Assembly: GCA_947652115.1 (NCBI GenBank) | Contig: OX393562.1 | Span: 27,401,911 to 27,465,910 of the forward strand | Length of the DNA stretch: 64,000 nt | Direction of reading: 5' to 3' | Source of the DNA: Blastomussa wellsi | Taxonomy: Eukaryota > Cnidaria > Anthozoa > Scleractinia > Plerogyridae | Shown here: positions 13,171 through 24,814 of the stretch, in pieces | Position numbering within the stretch: the stretch's first letter is position 1 | Layout: the number at the start of each line of letters is the position of its first letter | Notes under the pieces: model-generated | Told to the model about the DNA's origin: nothing | The model's input: only the letters and a program-made list of their open reading frames with translations | Databases searched by the model: none | Made by a program: the position numbers and the translations under genes

Positions 13171-15653
13171 TCATTTGCGACGATGTTTTCTGTGGGAAAA
13201 CCGTCTGTAGAACGAGGGATCCAAATCGGCGGCCACGTCATTCGGGAGCTGAGAGATGTGCACCGTTCGTGTCCTGTGCTTTTGTACCTCATTCAAAGGA
13301 ACCCACTCATCTGGTAATCTGGAATCGTGGATTAAAGGAATAGGTTAGCTTGCTACGTCCGTCTCCTATTTCCTTTAACGCCAGGACATAGGAAACGACT
13401 GCAGAGGATACATTTAATATTGCACATCCATTCATCAACCACAAGCACATCTTCTAGCTTGAAACAATTTGTCATACAACATAACTTGTCTGATGCAAGC
13501 TAGTTAAGTTGTAAATCTCCTAACCAACAAGTAAACACTGCCAGCAAGCCCTGGTATATTTGATTAAACTTTTGCAGCATTCTGCACTAGTGAGCCATCA
13601 TTACTCCCCTGGATGGGATGGTAGTTCAACACCGGGTACATGTACCCCTCCCCCTCCCAAAGTATTTAATTTGCCAGTACCCAATTACACATTTTGGCTA
13701 AAAAGAAGCAAACTTGGGAATAAAACGCCCAAAAGTAATGACTCTGGCAAGGGTTTGACAGGATTGTCACTAACGGCCAGCAGCTACAACATCCGGCTGC
13801 TTCCAAATTTTTGCCAGCTACTTCAAAGGAAAACCCTGTTTGACCTGGTCGGCTGTCTAGTACTCAAACCCAGATCATTGATCCAGCAAACTAAAACCAC
13901 CAGGAAAAATATTTTAGAAATAGGGGGTGAAGGGTTATTTGGCTATTTTGAAAAAGATGTATAATTATGGTTTCTCCTGCATACGTACATGTCTTCAGGT
14001 AACCATCTCAAAAGAACATCTATGTCCCCAGACTTTTCTTCAGTTCTTCTTCCGAGAACCTATAGTGAAAGAATAATTTCAAAAAAATTATGCATTCAAC
14101 ACTAAACAGATCGCATGAACTGTTGCTGCATATTCTTGGTTTTCACGTGACGTCAGAAAAAACAAAATTAAAAAATTTGAGTTTTCAACTTCATCAAGTA
14201 AAAGTCATTTTAAAACATATCTGCTGGCCTGTTTTCAGCTCGGTAGACGGCTTTGATTTGAAAATAGAACAATTTGAATTTCAGACTTTTCACAATGCAG
14301 GACATCGGCATTGTTTCTGGGTAACACGTTACAGGCGCGAAAATATTGATTCGCCTTATGTTTTCGAGTTCTGAGTAACCGATATGTTGAGGGAATTGTC
14401 TATGCGAAAGTTTTCAAGTTTAACAAAGAGAAAAAACGTTTTGAGAGAGCCAAAGTAAACTCCAGATGTTTCCACTAGTTTCCGGCCGCCATGTTGGAGT
14501 CCCTCAGAGGGGCTCTAACATTGCGTTTCCATACTAAACACTATAATTTTCAGTGATACCCTTTGCCGAATAACTTGAGTTCGGAATATCGCACATCCCC
14601 GAAACTTTCGCACGTTGTTTATTTATTACTCTTATGTGATATTTCAATTTCTTGTCTCGATTTATTGAATTGTAAGTGATACTTGCGTGACGGGAAAAAC
14701 CACCAATTACTGTACTTGGTCTATTATGACTAACTAAGGTAAAGAAGAATGAGTTAACCCACAATATGTCACAGCTCAACTGTTGTAGGGCTTATCACTA
14801 GTTTCAACAAATGGGAATATTGCTACTTTCACAGGGTGCTAATCAATCTCAGATACTACCCATCCCTCTCGCTCCAGTATCCACTTTAAATATGACTCAA
14901 TGTGTAATGGGACCATAAGTCAAAGCAAATTCCCTTGGCCGGGAACCCCTAGCTAGGTACATTAATCTGTTGACCACATCATTGCCACAAATTAAACCAC
15001 CCTACAAACATGATTATTTTTGCCTTCCTTCTTCTAATAAAATGTACAAGTTAGTTTTCTGTATTGAAAAAGAAAAGTTGCACTGTTTTTCAAGGCTTTT
15101 GTCTGTACATGCTGTAAGAAATTTGTTTCTGCTAAAGAGCCTCTTTAGGTTACACTGGCGTAGCAACACACTAACCTTACTCTGAAAGACAATGTTTGCA
15201 CCATCAATACCCAGTCTATAGCAAGACACTGGCATCACATGTGGCAACTTCTCTTTTATACTGCTTACTGCATGCTGGTCAACAAAGTCTTCCTTTACTG
15301 TTTAAAGTCAAAAACAAGAATGAACAAATTTTTGTGATCCTTTAATAAGCAACAATGTCAACTTGTAATAAATACAAAGATTATCTAATGTTCACACTGC
15401 ACATTGCATTTGTAACCAATGTGCCTGAAATTTAGTAAGACCTTTGTGCAAGTGGCCCACTGAGAAGTTTTAAGTCTATAACTGTATTTCTTCTAGTTCA
15501 AAACTTCACACAAATTTTGGGCAACAAGAAAATATGAATGGAACCCAGAAAACGGAATAATTTCCACTACAATTATAATGAGGATAATGGTGAGTACTTT
15601 GCATATACTAAGCAACACATGAACTATATTTCACCTAAAAAGATGGCTACAAT

Positions 15654-15691
<38 letters not shown>

Positions 15692-17996
15692 TAACAACTT
15701 GAAAAGCACAAATTCCACATAAGCACAATCAAACGTGTTTTACAAAAATAAAAGATAATATATACCGTTAACTAAACTACAGGACTAGAACTAAAAAGAG
15801 ATTAAATATTTACAAAATTAAAAAAAAATAAAAAAACAATTTCCCCAGTGGCTACTGGAGAGAAACTATCAGCCCATACATACACAACCTCCTTCCCAGG
15901 GTCTCTCTCATATTTGTTTTAAGAACACCAAATTTCTGTGGAGCAACTATCAGCCAATAGTTCCTACACAGAAACACTATATTGTTTAAATATTATAACC
16001 TTGAATTCTTCCAGTTGTTAGAAATATTAATTTTGAATACCTTTAAATTTCTGGACATACACTGAATGTTGTTCACACTTTATAATCACGCTTTTATTCA
16101 GGGATGAAAATGTTTTTCCTCCTCAAAATTGAACAAAGTGAGTATTGTAGATATTGTGATAGCGTGTACATTAACGAAGCAGTTTATCAAGGTGTTTCGA
16201 TTGCTGTTTTAAACAATTACATGTTCGTGAACTAAGGGCCCAGTTATATGGTCTCGGGTACCCGAGACAACCCTCCCCCCGAGGCAACTTTATCGAGTGT
16301 TTATATGACAAAATATTTGTCGCTGTCGGCTGAATAAAAGTTGACCCTGTTTGATTATTCAAAGTATTTAAATATTCAAGTCGCCAGTTATCCTTCTTCC
16401 TTTGAATTTCTTTCGTTCATTCGATCACTGGAGGCCTTGCTGGGTTAAATTATATTTATTTAGTGCAAATTTGTGCTTAAAAACCTAAAATCCGGACATT
16501 ACGTGACACTCGCCACACCGTGAGTTGTCTCGGGTAGGCGAGCCAAAGTGTTTATATGAGGAAAAGTTGTCCCGCCTGCCAGGGTTACCCTACCTGCCGA
16601 GACGAGACAACTCGCCCACCCGAGTTGTCTCGCCCCCCGAGACAACTCGGGCGGGATCATATAAACGGTCCGTGGAATCTTTCAAAGATTTTAGTGAAAA
16701 GTTAGCTCGCCCAGGGTAACTCGGGGGGAGGGTTGTCTCGGGTACCCGAGACCATATAAACAGGGCCTAAAAAACAATGTTTCTATTGTTAGCAGGTGGC
16801 AGAGAAAAATGTCGCGCTATCTTTAAATGATCGTGGACTGTGTCGTCTTTCATAAATGGTTTACAAAGTTGTAACTTGCTTGATTGAACTGATTTTTTGC
16901 GCAGTGTTTATTTATTTAGCCATACTTTCCATACTTAGCTTTCGAAATCGAATCTTTTCTCATTCGTCATCAAAGAAAAAGGCGAGATCGCTAAATGCGC
17001 TTCATTCTGATTGAAACAGTCGCCAGGAAAATTGTGACACCTTTGTAGAATAATTAGGATATCAAATGGTAATTACAGCAAACAGACCAACCTTGTGCGG
17101 GGGGTTTAGCCTGCCGAAGAATCCTCATTTTCCTCCTCTTCTTTTTCATTACTTTCTTGGGTGAGGAATCGTTTTCCGATTTCTGTCTTTTTGTTGGCTT
17201 GTTGTCGTTAAAATGTGAAGGTACATGCCTGGCAAGACCCTCTCTCGAAGAAAATGTCATAGAACAGCCACTTATCATACATTTAAATGGTTTAACACCC
17301 GTATGAGCGTTAACGTGTTTTGATAGCCACGAGTGTGATAAACTCGGTTTATCAAACACTTTGCAGCCTTTCCATAAACAGACGAAAACGTCATGATTGG
17401 ACATCGGTTCAACATGAGCAGTTCTAACATGTTCTGACAATTCAACGGCGCTTTGCACCACAACATTGCACGAAATCCACTTGCACTCTAAGGCACATTC
17501 ATCCTTATTAACGGTAGATTTTGAGCCTCCTCTTCTTTTCCTATAAAAAAAAAATTACAAGCTAGTAAGCAAGGCAACTTGCATGTTTAGTTCGATGCGT
17601 GCGTATGTGATGTTATCTGACGCCGGGACTTTGCTTTTATCAAAATGCTAGCGACATGAAACAACGCTGAGTTAAAACGTCAGTGAAGCATACTTACTCT
17701 TTACAATTTGCCACAACAGAAGATGCTTCGCTATTGTCTAATTCTCTCTTTTTGGAATGTGAAATAGCGGCGTTAAAAGTTTCATTATTAGAGAAGCTTG
17801 ACTCGCATGAACTGACCGCAAGAGATCCGTGGCGTTTAGGTGTCTGTTTTGAATTATTAACCAAACAGTTCTCGTTCCCTCTTAGCTCCAATTCTGGTGT
17901 ACTACACAAGCTATTCGGTGTTCCAGTTCCAAGAGATTCAAGGTCGATGGTGGTATGACAACTGGACGACTCAAACCCATCTTCGGCGTCCGCCAT
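13171..17996 (-). CDS. AEBP2: AEBP2 orthologue, PRC2 accessory zinc-finger protein
   Basis: Five exons on the minus strand: 17996-17698, 17540-17092, 15297-15176, 14059-13989 and 13318-13171. They total 1089 nt (362 aa) with all phases consistent. Exon 1 starts at ATG (MADAEDGFESS) and is acidic and serine-rich. Exon 2 carries three C2H2 fingers: 'CKWISC...H..AH', 'FVCLWKGCKVFD...H..AH' and 'FKCMISGC..F....LARHVPSHF', then a basic RRK tract. This is the order and spacing of vertebrate AEBP2 and fly Jing. Exons 3-5 give the C-terminal region: 'DFVDQHAVSSIK', 'VLLRWLPEDILPDEWV' and 'TVHISQLPNDVAADLDPSFYR'. The codon for I in PEDI is split across the exon 4/5 junction, which supports the join. 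AEBP2 is a nuclear cofactor of Polycomb repressive complex 2. The protein is shorter than the roughly 500-residue human one, mainly at the N-terminus. It lies tail-to-tail with the LamG gene and head-to-head with the ZC3H10-like gene. Confidence 0.9.
15655..15691. repeat. (TAA)n microsatellite
   Basis: About 12 perfect TAA units in intron 2 of AEBP2. Confidence 0.95.
16235..16768. mobile_element. TIR element with GC-rich gagacaactcgg motifs
   Basis: Arms 16235-16280 and 16723-16768 (tctcgggtacccgagacaac core) with outer ends AGGGCC. The interior carries several further copies of gagttgtctcg in both orientations. It lies in intron 2 of AEBP2. Confidence 0.75.
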
Positions 17997-19541
17997 GTTT
18001 TGCTGCGACAATCACGTGGAATTAAAAGCGTTTGCACTGTATCAGCCAATCAGGGAGCTTTATCGAAATGATTAAAAAGCAAAGATGGAGAAAGAGAAAA
18101 CAATAAAATTTCTAGATAGAAAAATCATTTTTTTTTCTTGTTTTGAACTTACTGTAATGACTATTTAGAACCCATGGACAGTTTTTTATGGAAATTGAAA
18201 ACAAGTAACTGAAAATATCCAAAAATGATCTGGGAATGTTTTAGTTCTCGGCATGTAGTCTAAAGGTATCTGCTTGGTAGACGCAGGGCGAGATTTTTGA
18301 ATAGCTGACAAACTGATTGAAGTAACATTCTATAAAATGTAACTTGAATTAGCATGATTTGTTATTTCAAAATAAACGAGACAAAAAACTTCTCTAATCC
18401 ACTTGGCCGAGGAAAATCTGGGTTCTAATTACATATCTCCCATCAGCCACCACAAAACTTCTGGCAATACCAAATTAGGAAACCTCGGCCCACGTGTCGT
18501 CACTCACTTTAGCTTGTCCTCCATCTTGAATGTAACGGGGCGAGGGCTAGTTTCGTTGTTTCGAGAGATATATATAATAATCCTCGTTCTATATTATCAA
18601 AGCAGGGATTTCTGAGCGAAAGGCGCCATAGGATATCAGGCAAAGTATGCGGTATTTCCTTTTTAGGCTACTTTTTACAAGTTTTCTAGCGAGGATTCAG
18701 AAGTGTCGCGTCGTTTCGAAATGCATGAATTGACGAGCACGCGGTCACCTTGTTTGTATTGAAGACTCTTTCCGAACGTTCTTTTAATAGGCCTAAAGTT
18801 TGTTTAAATGTTGCTCCTAGGACGTTTGAATTGTAAACGTTTCATTTAGTCTGTCAATCCGCACAATTTCGGCTTTGGTCTCGTCGCTAGAAAACTTCCT
18901 CGCCTTATTAAACCAGCCTAAACTTTAAATCATGCGGCGAAGGAAAAAAGAGATTCGAGTAATCGATGTATTTAGACCCATTTCTTTTCACCAGCTATCA
19001 AGTGGACCGTGCTTAGATGGCGGTTTATTCAGGTTTATATTTGAAGTTTAATATGCTTGTAGTTAAATATTAAGATTGTATCCTTAAAAAGGTAATTGTC
19101 AGGATTTTATTTTGATAAATAAATTTTCCTTGTTATCTTGCCAAGTACTATTGTGCCATTTCAGTGGAAATGACTTAGACTAAATTACATTTTAAAAAAG
19201 TTGCATGCCTAGAATTACTCTTTTGGATAGCTGCCATCTGCCAACTTGGCAGTTTTAGCACCATTAAAAATTTTGTTTTGCCTAACTATTTGCATTTTGC
19301 GCTTCCGTCATGCAGCATTCCAGTACGCCTGATTTGCGTGGCGCAAAGCAGCAGTGAGTTGAACGCAGAAACCTTGCGGCGGGTTTGCCGACAGCATCTT
19401 GGCAGCAGCATTTGCAGCAATAGCCTCTGATTCATTTTATCTGGTGAGCGCTCTGACTGTAAGCATTGAATTTGAGAGATTGCAAAGCGCCTATTGTTTA
19501 TCAGGCTCAAATCTATTGCAAAGATCTCAGTTTTAAAAGAA
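17997..19541. promoter_or_regulatory. Shared divergent upstream region of AEBP2 and the ZC3H10-like gene
   Basis: About 1.5 kb between two start codons on opposite strands, so promoters for both genes should lie here. It contains an E-box CACGTG at 18012-18017 just upstream of AEBP2 and another at 18491-18496. No protein-coding exon is convincing. Exact start sites are not visible. Confidence 0.45.
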
Positions 19542-20393
19542 ATGTCCCAGAGTTCAGACAACAAAAACGACACCAACAACAACACCACTGGAAGAAGTCA
19601 AGAAAGTGCCAACAATTCCAATATCTGTCGTGACTATCAGCGTGGTGTTTGCTCGCGTGGTTCGAAGTGCAAGTTTAACCATCCAGACGGCATGGGTACT
19701 GAAGTCACAAATGGCCCAATGATTTGCCGTGATTTTCAAAATGGAAAGTGCGGCCGTTCAACATGCAAGTACTTGCACTTGACCAACAATGAAGAGAAGA
19801 TCTTTTTACGTACCGGTCAGATGCCACCAAGACGTGATGCTCCCATGCCCTTCAGGGGAGAGCAAACCCGTGCAGGACCAAGTGACCCCATTTGCAAAGA
19901 TTACCTGAACAGGAAGTGCTCACGAGGGCAGGGCTGTCGTTATCGGCATGTTTTGGAAGAGGATCAAGATTATGGAGGCTATAGTTTTGATGGGAATCCC
20001 AGCAAGCGTCGTCGTGACTCGTATGATGGCCAAAGCTTCTACTACCTCGTGGATGAAAATGAATCGTTGCGCCGCAGAGTGGCTGATCTACAAAAGCAAG
20101 TCACTGACCTGAAAGCAACAAATGAAGTTCTTTTGGAGCAAAATGCAAAGTATCGTAATCAGATAGGTGAGCGTGGCAGCTATAATGGTAGTAATGCAAG
20201 GCCTTCTGATTATTCCTCAACCCTCAGCTCCAGTCAGTCATACAGCACATCTTATCCACCAAGAGAGAGCTATTCTTCAAAGGATTCTTACAGCAGTTAT
20301 CCTCCTGGAAAAGATCAGTTCTCCTCCCCTACTGCATCAGGAAGTTATACTTCTAACACTGCGTATGGGACCAATTATACCAAGTTTGATTAG
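19542..20393 (+). CDS. ZC3H10: ZC3H10-like CCCH zinc-finger RNA-binding protein
   Basis: Single coding exon of 283 aa. The ATG at 19542 (MSQSSDNKND) was chosen because the open frame upstream has no earlier ATG. Three CCCH fingers: 'CRDYQRGVCSRGSKCKFNH' (about residues 30-48), 'CRDFQNGKCGRSTCKYLH' (62-79) and 'CKDYLNRKCSRGQGCRYRH' (118-136). After them comes a basic KRRRD patch and a coiled coil whose end, 'ATNEVLLEQNAKYRNQ', is nearly identical to vertebrate ZC3H10 ('ATNEVLLEQNAQFRNQ'). The tail is Ser/Tyr-rich. The family is nuclear and RNA-binding. The long alanine/proline tail of human ZC3H10 is absent, so this protein is shorter than the 434-aa human one. A canonical AATAAA lies 25 nt after the stop (20418). 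An upstream noncoding exon is possible but not resolved. Confidence 0.9.
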   Translation: MSQSSDNKNDTNNNTTGRSQESANNSNICRDYQRGVCSRGSKCKFNHPDGMGTEVTNGPMICRDFQNGKCGRSTCKYLHLTNNEEKIFLRTGQMPPRRDAPMPFRGEQTRAGPSDPICKDYLNRKCSRGQGCRYRHVLEEDQDYGGYSFDGNPSKRRRDSYDGQSFYYLVDENESLRRRVADLQKQVTDLKATNEVLLEQNAKYRNQIGERGSYNGSNARPSDYSSTLSSSQSYSTSYPPRESYSSKDSYSSYPPGKDQFSSPTASGSYTSNTAYGTNYTKFD

Positions 20394-21076
20394 CTCAACA
20401 CAACACTACAGTTCATGGAATAAACACCATATACTGCTTGCTCCTAGTTGCAGAGATAGTTTTAAGTGGTCAAAATGACTTGCATTTTTCTTTGCAGCCG
20501 AAAACTTGGAAATGTACAACATGTTACATGAAACTAGATTTTAGAGCTTTATTGTTTGGAACAGAGTGGGGGTTAATTACTTAGTATAGTTGATGATTTG
20601 TTTCATGTGAACCTGCATGAAATCACATCATCTTGAATAATTGTTATCTCATTTCCATGATGTTGTTACTGTATTTTTCACTTTTAAGTGTTTAAGTTTT
20701 AAGACATTTATTAACCAGCATTTTTTTATAAATACATGTATGTGTGGTGGAGGTAGCTTAAATAGTTTATTTTCTCAGTGTATTCTACGATAATGATTTA
20801 CTTTGTGTTTGATTGCAGATGTTTTTAGGCTGTTATGTATGGCCTTGCCACTATTATTGCAAGTCCATTTTAATTCTTGTTCATGCAAAATGCACTGTAC
20901 CTGAGAGGTGTATGCCATTAGCTTCAAAGTTGTCCTTTCGTAACTACCCCTTCCCCTTAAAGTTGTTTTCATGACAGCAAGTTTCCAAACTGTAGTAATT
21001 GCTTGGTGTGGTAAAGGATGAACTGTATTCAATTTTACTTACAGCAAGGAACCCAAAATTCTGTGCAGATTTCGTC

Positions 21077-21460
21077 CAATAGACCCTCCTCCAGAATGGC
21101 GACCGAAACTTCAAATAAGTTAAAATTAAAAACATATACCAGCACTAGAAAGAACACTTTTACTTTAGTAACCCTGCAAAGTTTCATCATTTCAGGTGTA
21201 ATATCAGCTCAAAAAATGTAAGTTGAACATTAAAAAATGTACAGACATTTGTATGACTGGGGGTATGCATTATTTCCCTGTCATACAAACGTCTGTAAAT
21301 TTTCCAATTTTTAACTTACATTTTTTGAGCTGATATTACACCTGAAATGATGAAACTTTGCAGGGTTACTAAAGTAAAGGTGTTCTTTCTGGTGTTGGTA
21401 TACGATTTTAATTTTAACTTATTTAAAGTTTTGGCCGCCATTTTGGAGAAGGGTCTATTA
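21077..21460. mobile_element. Large foldback element, arms over 150 bp
   Basis: Arms about 21077-21247 and 21288-21460 are inverted copies (ccaatagaccct... / ...agggtctatt), both passing through tgagctgatattacacctga. The loop is about 30-40 bases. The short ORFs on each arm encode the same peptide and are artefacts of the repeat. Confidence 0.85.
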
Positions 21461-22153
21461 GAAGCTAACTGGAAGCTTTCCTCTGTCTCTCGGTGGTTGG
21501 ATAATGGTTGCATGGAAGACTGTGAATTGTTAAAAGTGACCCCTTGCAGTAACTACAGATATATATTCAAGGAGTTTTAACCAAAAGATAAATATTGTAT
21601 TGTGCAATTTTAAACCCTTTAAATTCCCTTTTCAGCATACGTAACCAGAACTGCCACTACATTGATTTTGTACCAGCAACGATTCTGGCATTCATCTTTA
21701 TTTGAGTGCAAACAGTTTAATGCAAATAAAACAGCTTAGCAGAAACTTATGACATTGAAACTGAACCATGGAAAGAGAAAGTCTTCACTAATATTTTCAA
21801 GTTTGAGGCCTGGGCTGTCAGCCTCTAAACATTGATGTTTAGCCAGATTCTACTATGCTTGCCTGCTGCCATAACCATGTTCATTTTTACATTGCCTGGT
21901 AAACTTCCTCCAAGTCAACCTCTCTTGTGATACTAACAAAAGTGAGCGGAAGGAAGGTCTGGGCTGTTCACAGCCCTTTTTTTCATGTTTTTCACCTTGT
22001 GTTTGCTTCGCAGACTGAGATGGGGGAAATGGAGATGTCAAAATTTTGTTTTGCACATCCAAATTTCCTTTGCTGTCTTTATTTGAGAGCATTGCACGAT
22101 AGCTCAAACAGTGGCAGCAAAGGAGGTTACCAGTTAGTATCCCAGGTTCTGCC

Positions 22154-22350
22154 ATGGGAGGCAAATGCCTAATGGTTAGTGTATGGACAGTCTGAGTTTA
22201 AGCCTGGGCTGGGGCATTGTGTTGTGTACATGTGCCTCTCCACCCAGGGTACTGGTGAATTTGATGCTGGGGGGTAGCCCTGTGTTAGACTATCATTCCA
22301 TCCAGGGGGTGTAGAAATACTCCCAGTTGCTTCATGCTATTTAAACTGGG
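22154..22350 (+). mobile_element. tRNA-derived SINE, copy 2
   Basis: Diverged head (gcctaatggttagtg...gtttaagcc) and the shared body ctctccacccagggtact and ggggggtagccc. Same family as 3735-3906. Confidence 0.6.
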
Positions 22351-22419
22351 ATTAGCTTTGGCAGTATGGCCACTAGGCTCAATGCAGACTTATTCACCAG
22401 CTTCTGCTGTAATAAAAAT

Positions 22420-22643
22420 GCCCAATAGACCTATTTGGCTAATGTGTTTATCTCCTTGTTGCTACCCAATTCTGATCATGTGATGATTCATTTGGGGGGT
22501 TACAATTGTTTTGTTTGTACATGCATGCAATCAGTTGTGTATGACAAATTGCACAATTGTAATCTCCCAAATGAATCATCACATGGCCTGAATTGGGTGA
22601 CAACAAGGATGTAAACACGTTAGCCGAATTGGTCCATAATTGG
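22420..22643. mobile_element. MITE with about 80-bp inverted arms
   Basis: gcccaatagacctatttggcta on the left matches ttagccgaattggtccataattggc on the right. Inner parts (catgtgatgattcatttggg) also pair. Confidence 0.75.
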
Positions 22644-22868
22644 CAAACAATCTTCACTTAGTAACATTTTACCATAGCAATGTGTAACATGATAACTGCT
22701 CATCCTGATCACTGCTTATAACAGACTCATACCTAGTCGTTATTTATGGTTTCTCCTAGTCCTGTAGTGTCGCGTTCTCTCGCCCTAATGCGGGTGGGTG
22801 TCTGACACTTCAGCAGGGTTCTGGGGGTGAGAGAAGATTGGATACTATTGACCCTTCCCATAACCCTT

Positions 22869-23153
22869 CATTCTAATTCCCAGAGCCAGTTGACCCTCTT
22901 AGCGGGCTGGGCCTGTGCACGAGGAACAAGTGGCTCTGGGGACACATGATTTCATTGGCTGAAATTTAACAGGAAGTCCAATCACATCTACCGTTTTAAA
23001 CGTGGCAACGCAAAGGGATTTTAAAACGGCTGATGTGGTTGAACTCCCTTTGTTTGATTTCAGCCAATCAAATCATGTGTCCACAGAGCCACTTGTTCCT
23101 AGTGCACAGGCCCAGCTGGCTAAGAGGGAAAAGCGGCTCTGGGGACGAGAATG
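22869..23153. mobile_element. Foldback MITE family A, copy 2
   Basis: Same family as 1559-1844, same CATTCT...AGAATG ends. Flanks ATAACCCTT (22860-22868) and ATGACCCTT (23154-23162) are a 9-bp duplication with one change. It lies about 720 bp before the likely 5' UTR exon end of the DBB adaptor gene. Confidence 0.85.
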
Positions 23154-24814
23154 ATGACCCTTCTGTCATTCCCTTTAAATAGCTACTGGGTACAAGTCTG
23201 CTTATAAGTCAAAAACTAGTTCTGTGACAACTATTTTAGCAACAAATTGTATCCAGCACGACTCTTTCTTCTAACGGGACTCGGAGCAGATGCTAATACA
23301 TAATTTCCATTTACTCTATTTTATTTGACAAGGAACTGTCGGAGTTATTCGATAGTTTCTAAATACTTTTTTGCGACGCTTAATTTATTTATTTTTGAAG
23401 CTAAGCTGGTAAAGCTGCTTGCTTTTGTGACAAAATGCCCTCAAGCGCGCGCGAGAAACATGGAATGTATGGAATGTTTCGCAACATCTCAACATGAAAT
23501 TCGATCCAAAGATTCAGCGCTGTTGCAGCGGGTTTATGCAAGCGTCATTCAATCTTAAGCTTATTTTGCAACTGTAAATTAGAACACTGTAAAACCGTAG
23601 GATTTCCATTTTCTAAGTACCAAAAACTGATGTTGTGGAAAAGTTTACTTCTGTCAGAAGAAACAGCACGAGCTAAACCTCGATCGCTTCAGCAATAAAA
23701 CGACTTCCGCTATTCCATATAAGGATTTCGGGTCAAGGCAAAGTGGTTTGGAAGTGTGAAATATTTCGCGCTTGCAGGAAGGTCTCGGTTTGATTTTGTT
23801 TTCCAGATAGTCATTTTCTTGGAAGTGCAACGTGATAACTGCAAGGAACAGGATATACTTTGGATCGACAGGTTAGTGTTAATCGCCTCGTTTGAGCACG
23901 GGAACTGAATGCAGTCATACGATCAGACACTGATGGAATGTAAACGCAACTTTAACGTTACCGTTCTGAGCTCTCAAGTCCTTGTTACTTCTATCTCCCA
24001 GCATTTGTTTTATTGCCTTTTAATCGGTTCAGAGGGTAACCGTGACTGTAAGTTAGTCATTAGCTAAATGAAGTTCGCAACGGTAGATTCTGGTCGCTTG
24101 TGCGACGAAGTAAACAGACATTTAAATCGTTCTCAAGGCGATCAATGTGATCCTTCATTAATTTAGTACTTCATCATAGCAACTTGCGATCATTTAGTTC
24201 GCTTCTCTGTGTCAACCAAACTGGTTATTAAACTTCTCTCTATTTTGAATATACACCAGTTATTATTGCTCATATTGCATCGTATTGAATTGTTCGCCTA
24301 AAATGGCCCATGAAAGACTTGAGCAACAGTATTTTGGGCTTCGTAAACAAGTTTTTCACCCGGAAGTAAGCGACGAAAAAGTGGCTTTTTACATCCGTAC
24401 ACAGCAGCAGCTGTGAAGATTGATCATTAAGAAGAACTGTTTCAGGCTCGGGTTTATTATTAGTCCATTTCATCAGAGGATAAATATACTAGAGTAAACC
24501 CTCGTAAGTATATTTTTGCAGTTGCACGACATTGATACAAACGCGTGAATTCATACTGAAACGCAGAACTTCGGAATACTTAAAAATGCCCGTAGTACTT
24601 AATTAAAAAACTGGAAACAAAACAAAATGAATGTTTGTAGTATGCATGTGTTAAGGTTTAGTGTCCTGATATGCATTAGAAATTCAGACACCATCAAATT
24701 AGGAGGGAGCATGGGTATAACTGTATGACAAGGTGGTGGGGGAGGGGAGGGGTTTTCGTAAGTGCATAAAGATATATATCGGATCCATGGGTGAAAATCT
24801 TATTTTTCCAGGCA

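Larger units (their letters stand above)
20394..24814. other. Intergenic region with 3' UTR, four repeats and likely 5' UTR exon
   Basis: Begins with the ZC3H10-like 3' UTR (AATAAA 20418). Repeats at 21077-21460, 22154-22350, 22420-22643 and 22869-23153. A donor-like gttagt after 23871 probably ends the noncoding first exon of the DBB adaptor gene, spliced to 24812. Confidence 0.55.

Noticed and set aside
14819..14905. Minus-strand frame 'SYLKWILEREGW' considered as AEBP2 exon 4
   Set aside because: Its donor phase would create a stop at the next join. The exon at 14059-13989 fits both phase and sequence.
16525..16719. 64-codon frame with RLPGLPYLPRR
   Set aside because: It lies inside the TIR element and is a by-product of its repeated GC-rich motif.
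21018..21513. Two opposite-strand ORFs encoding nearly the same peptide
   Set aside because: Explained by the foldback element arms, not by genes.
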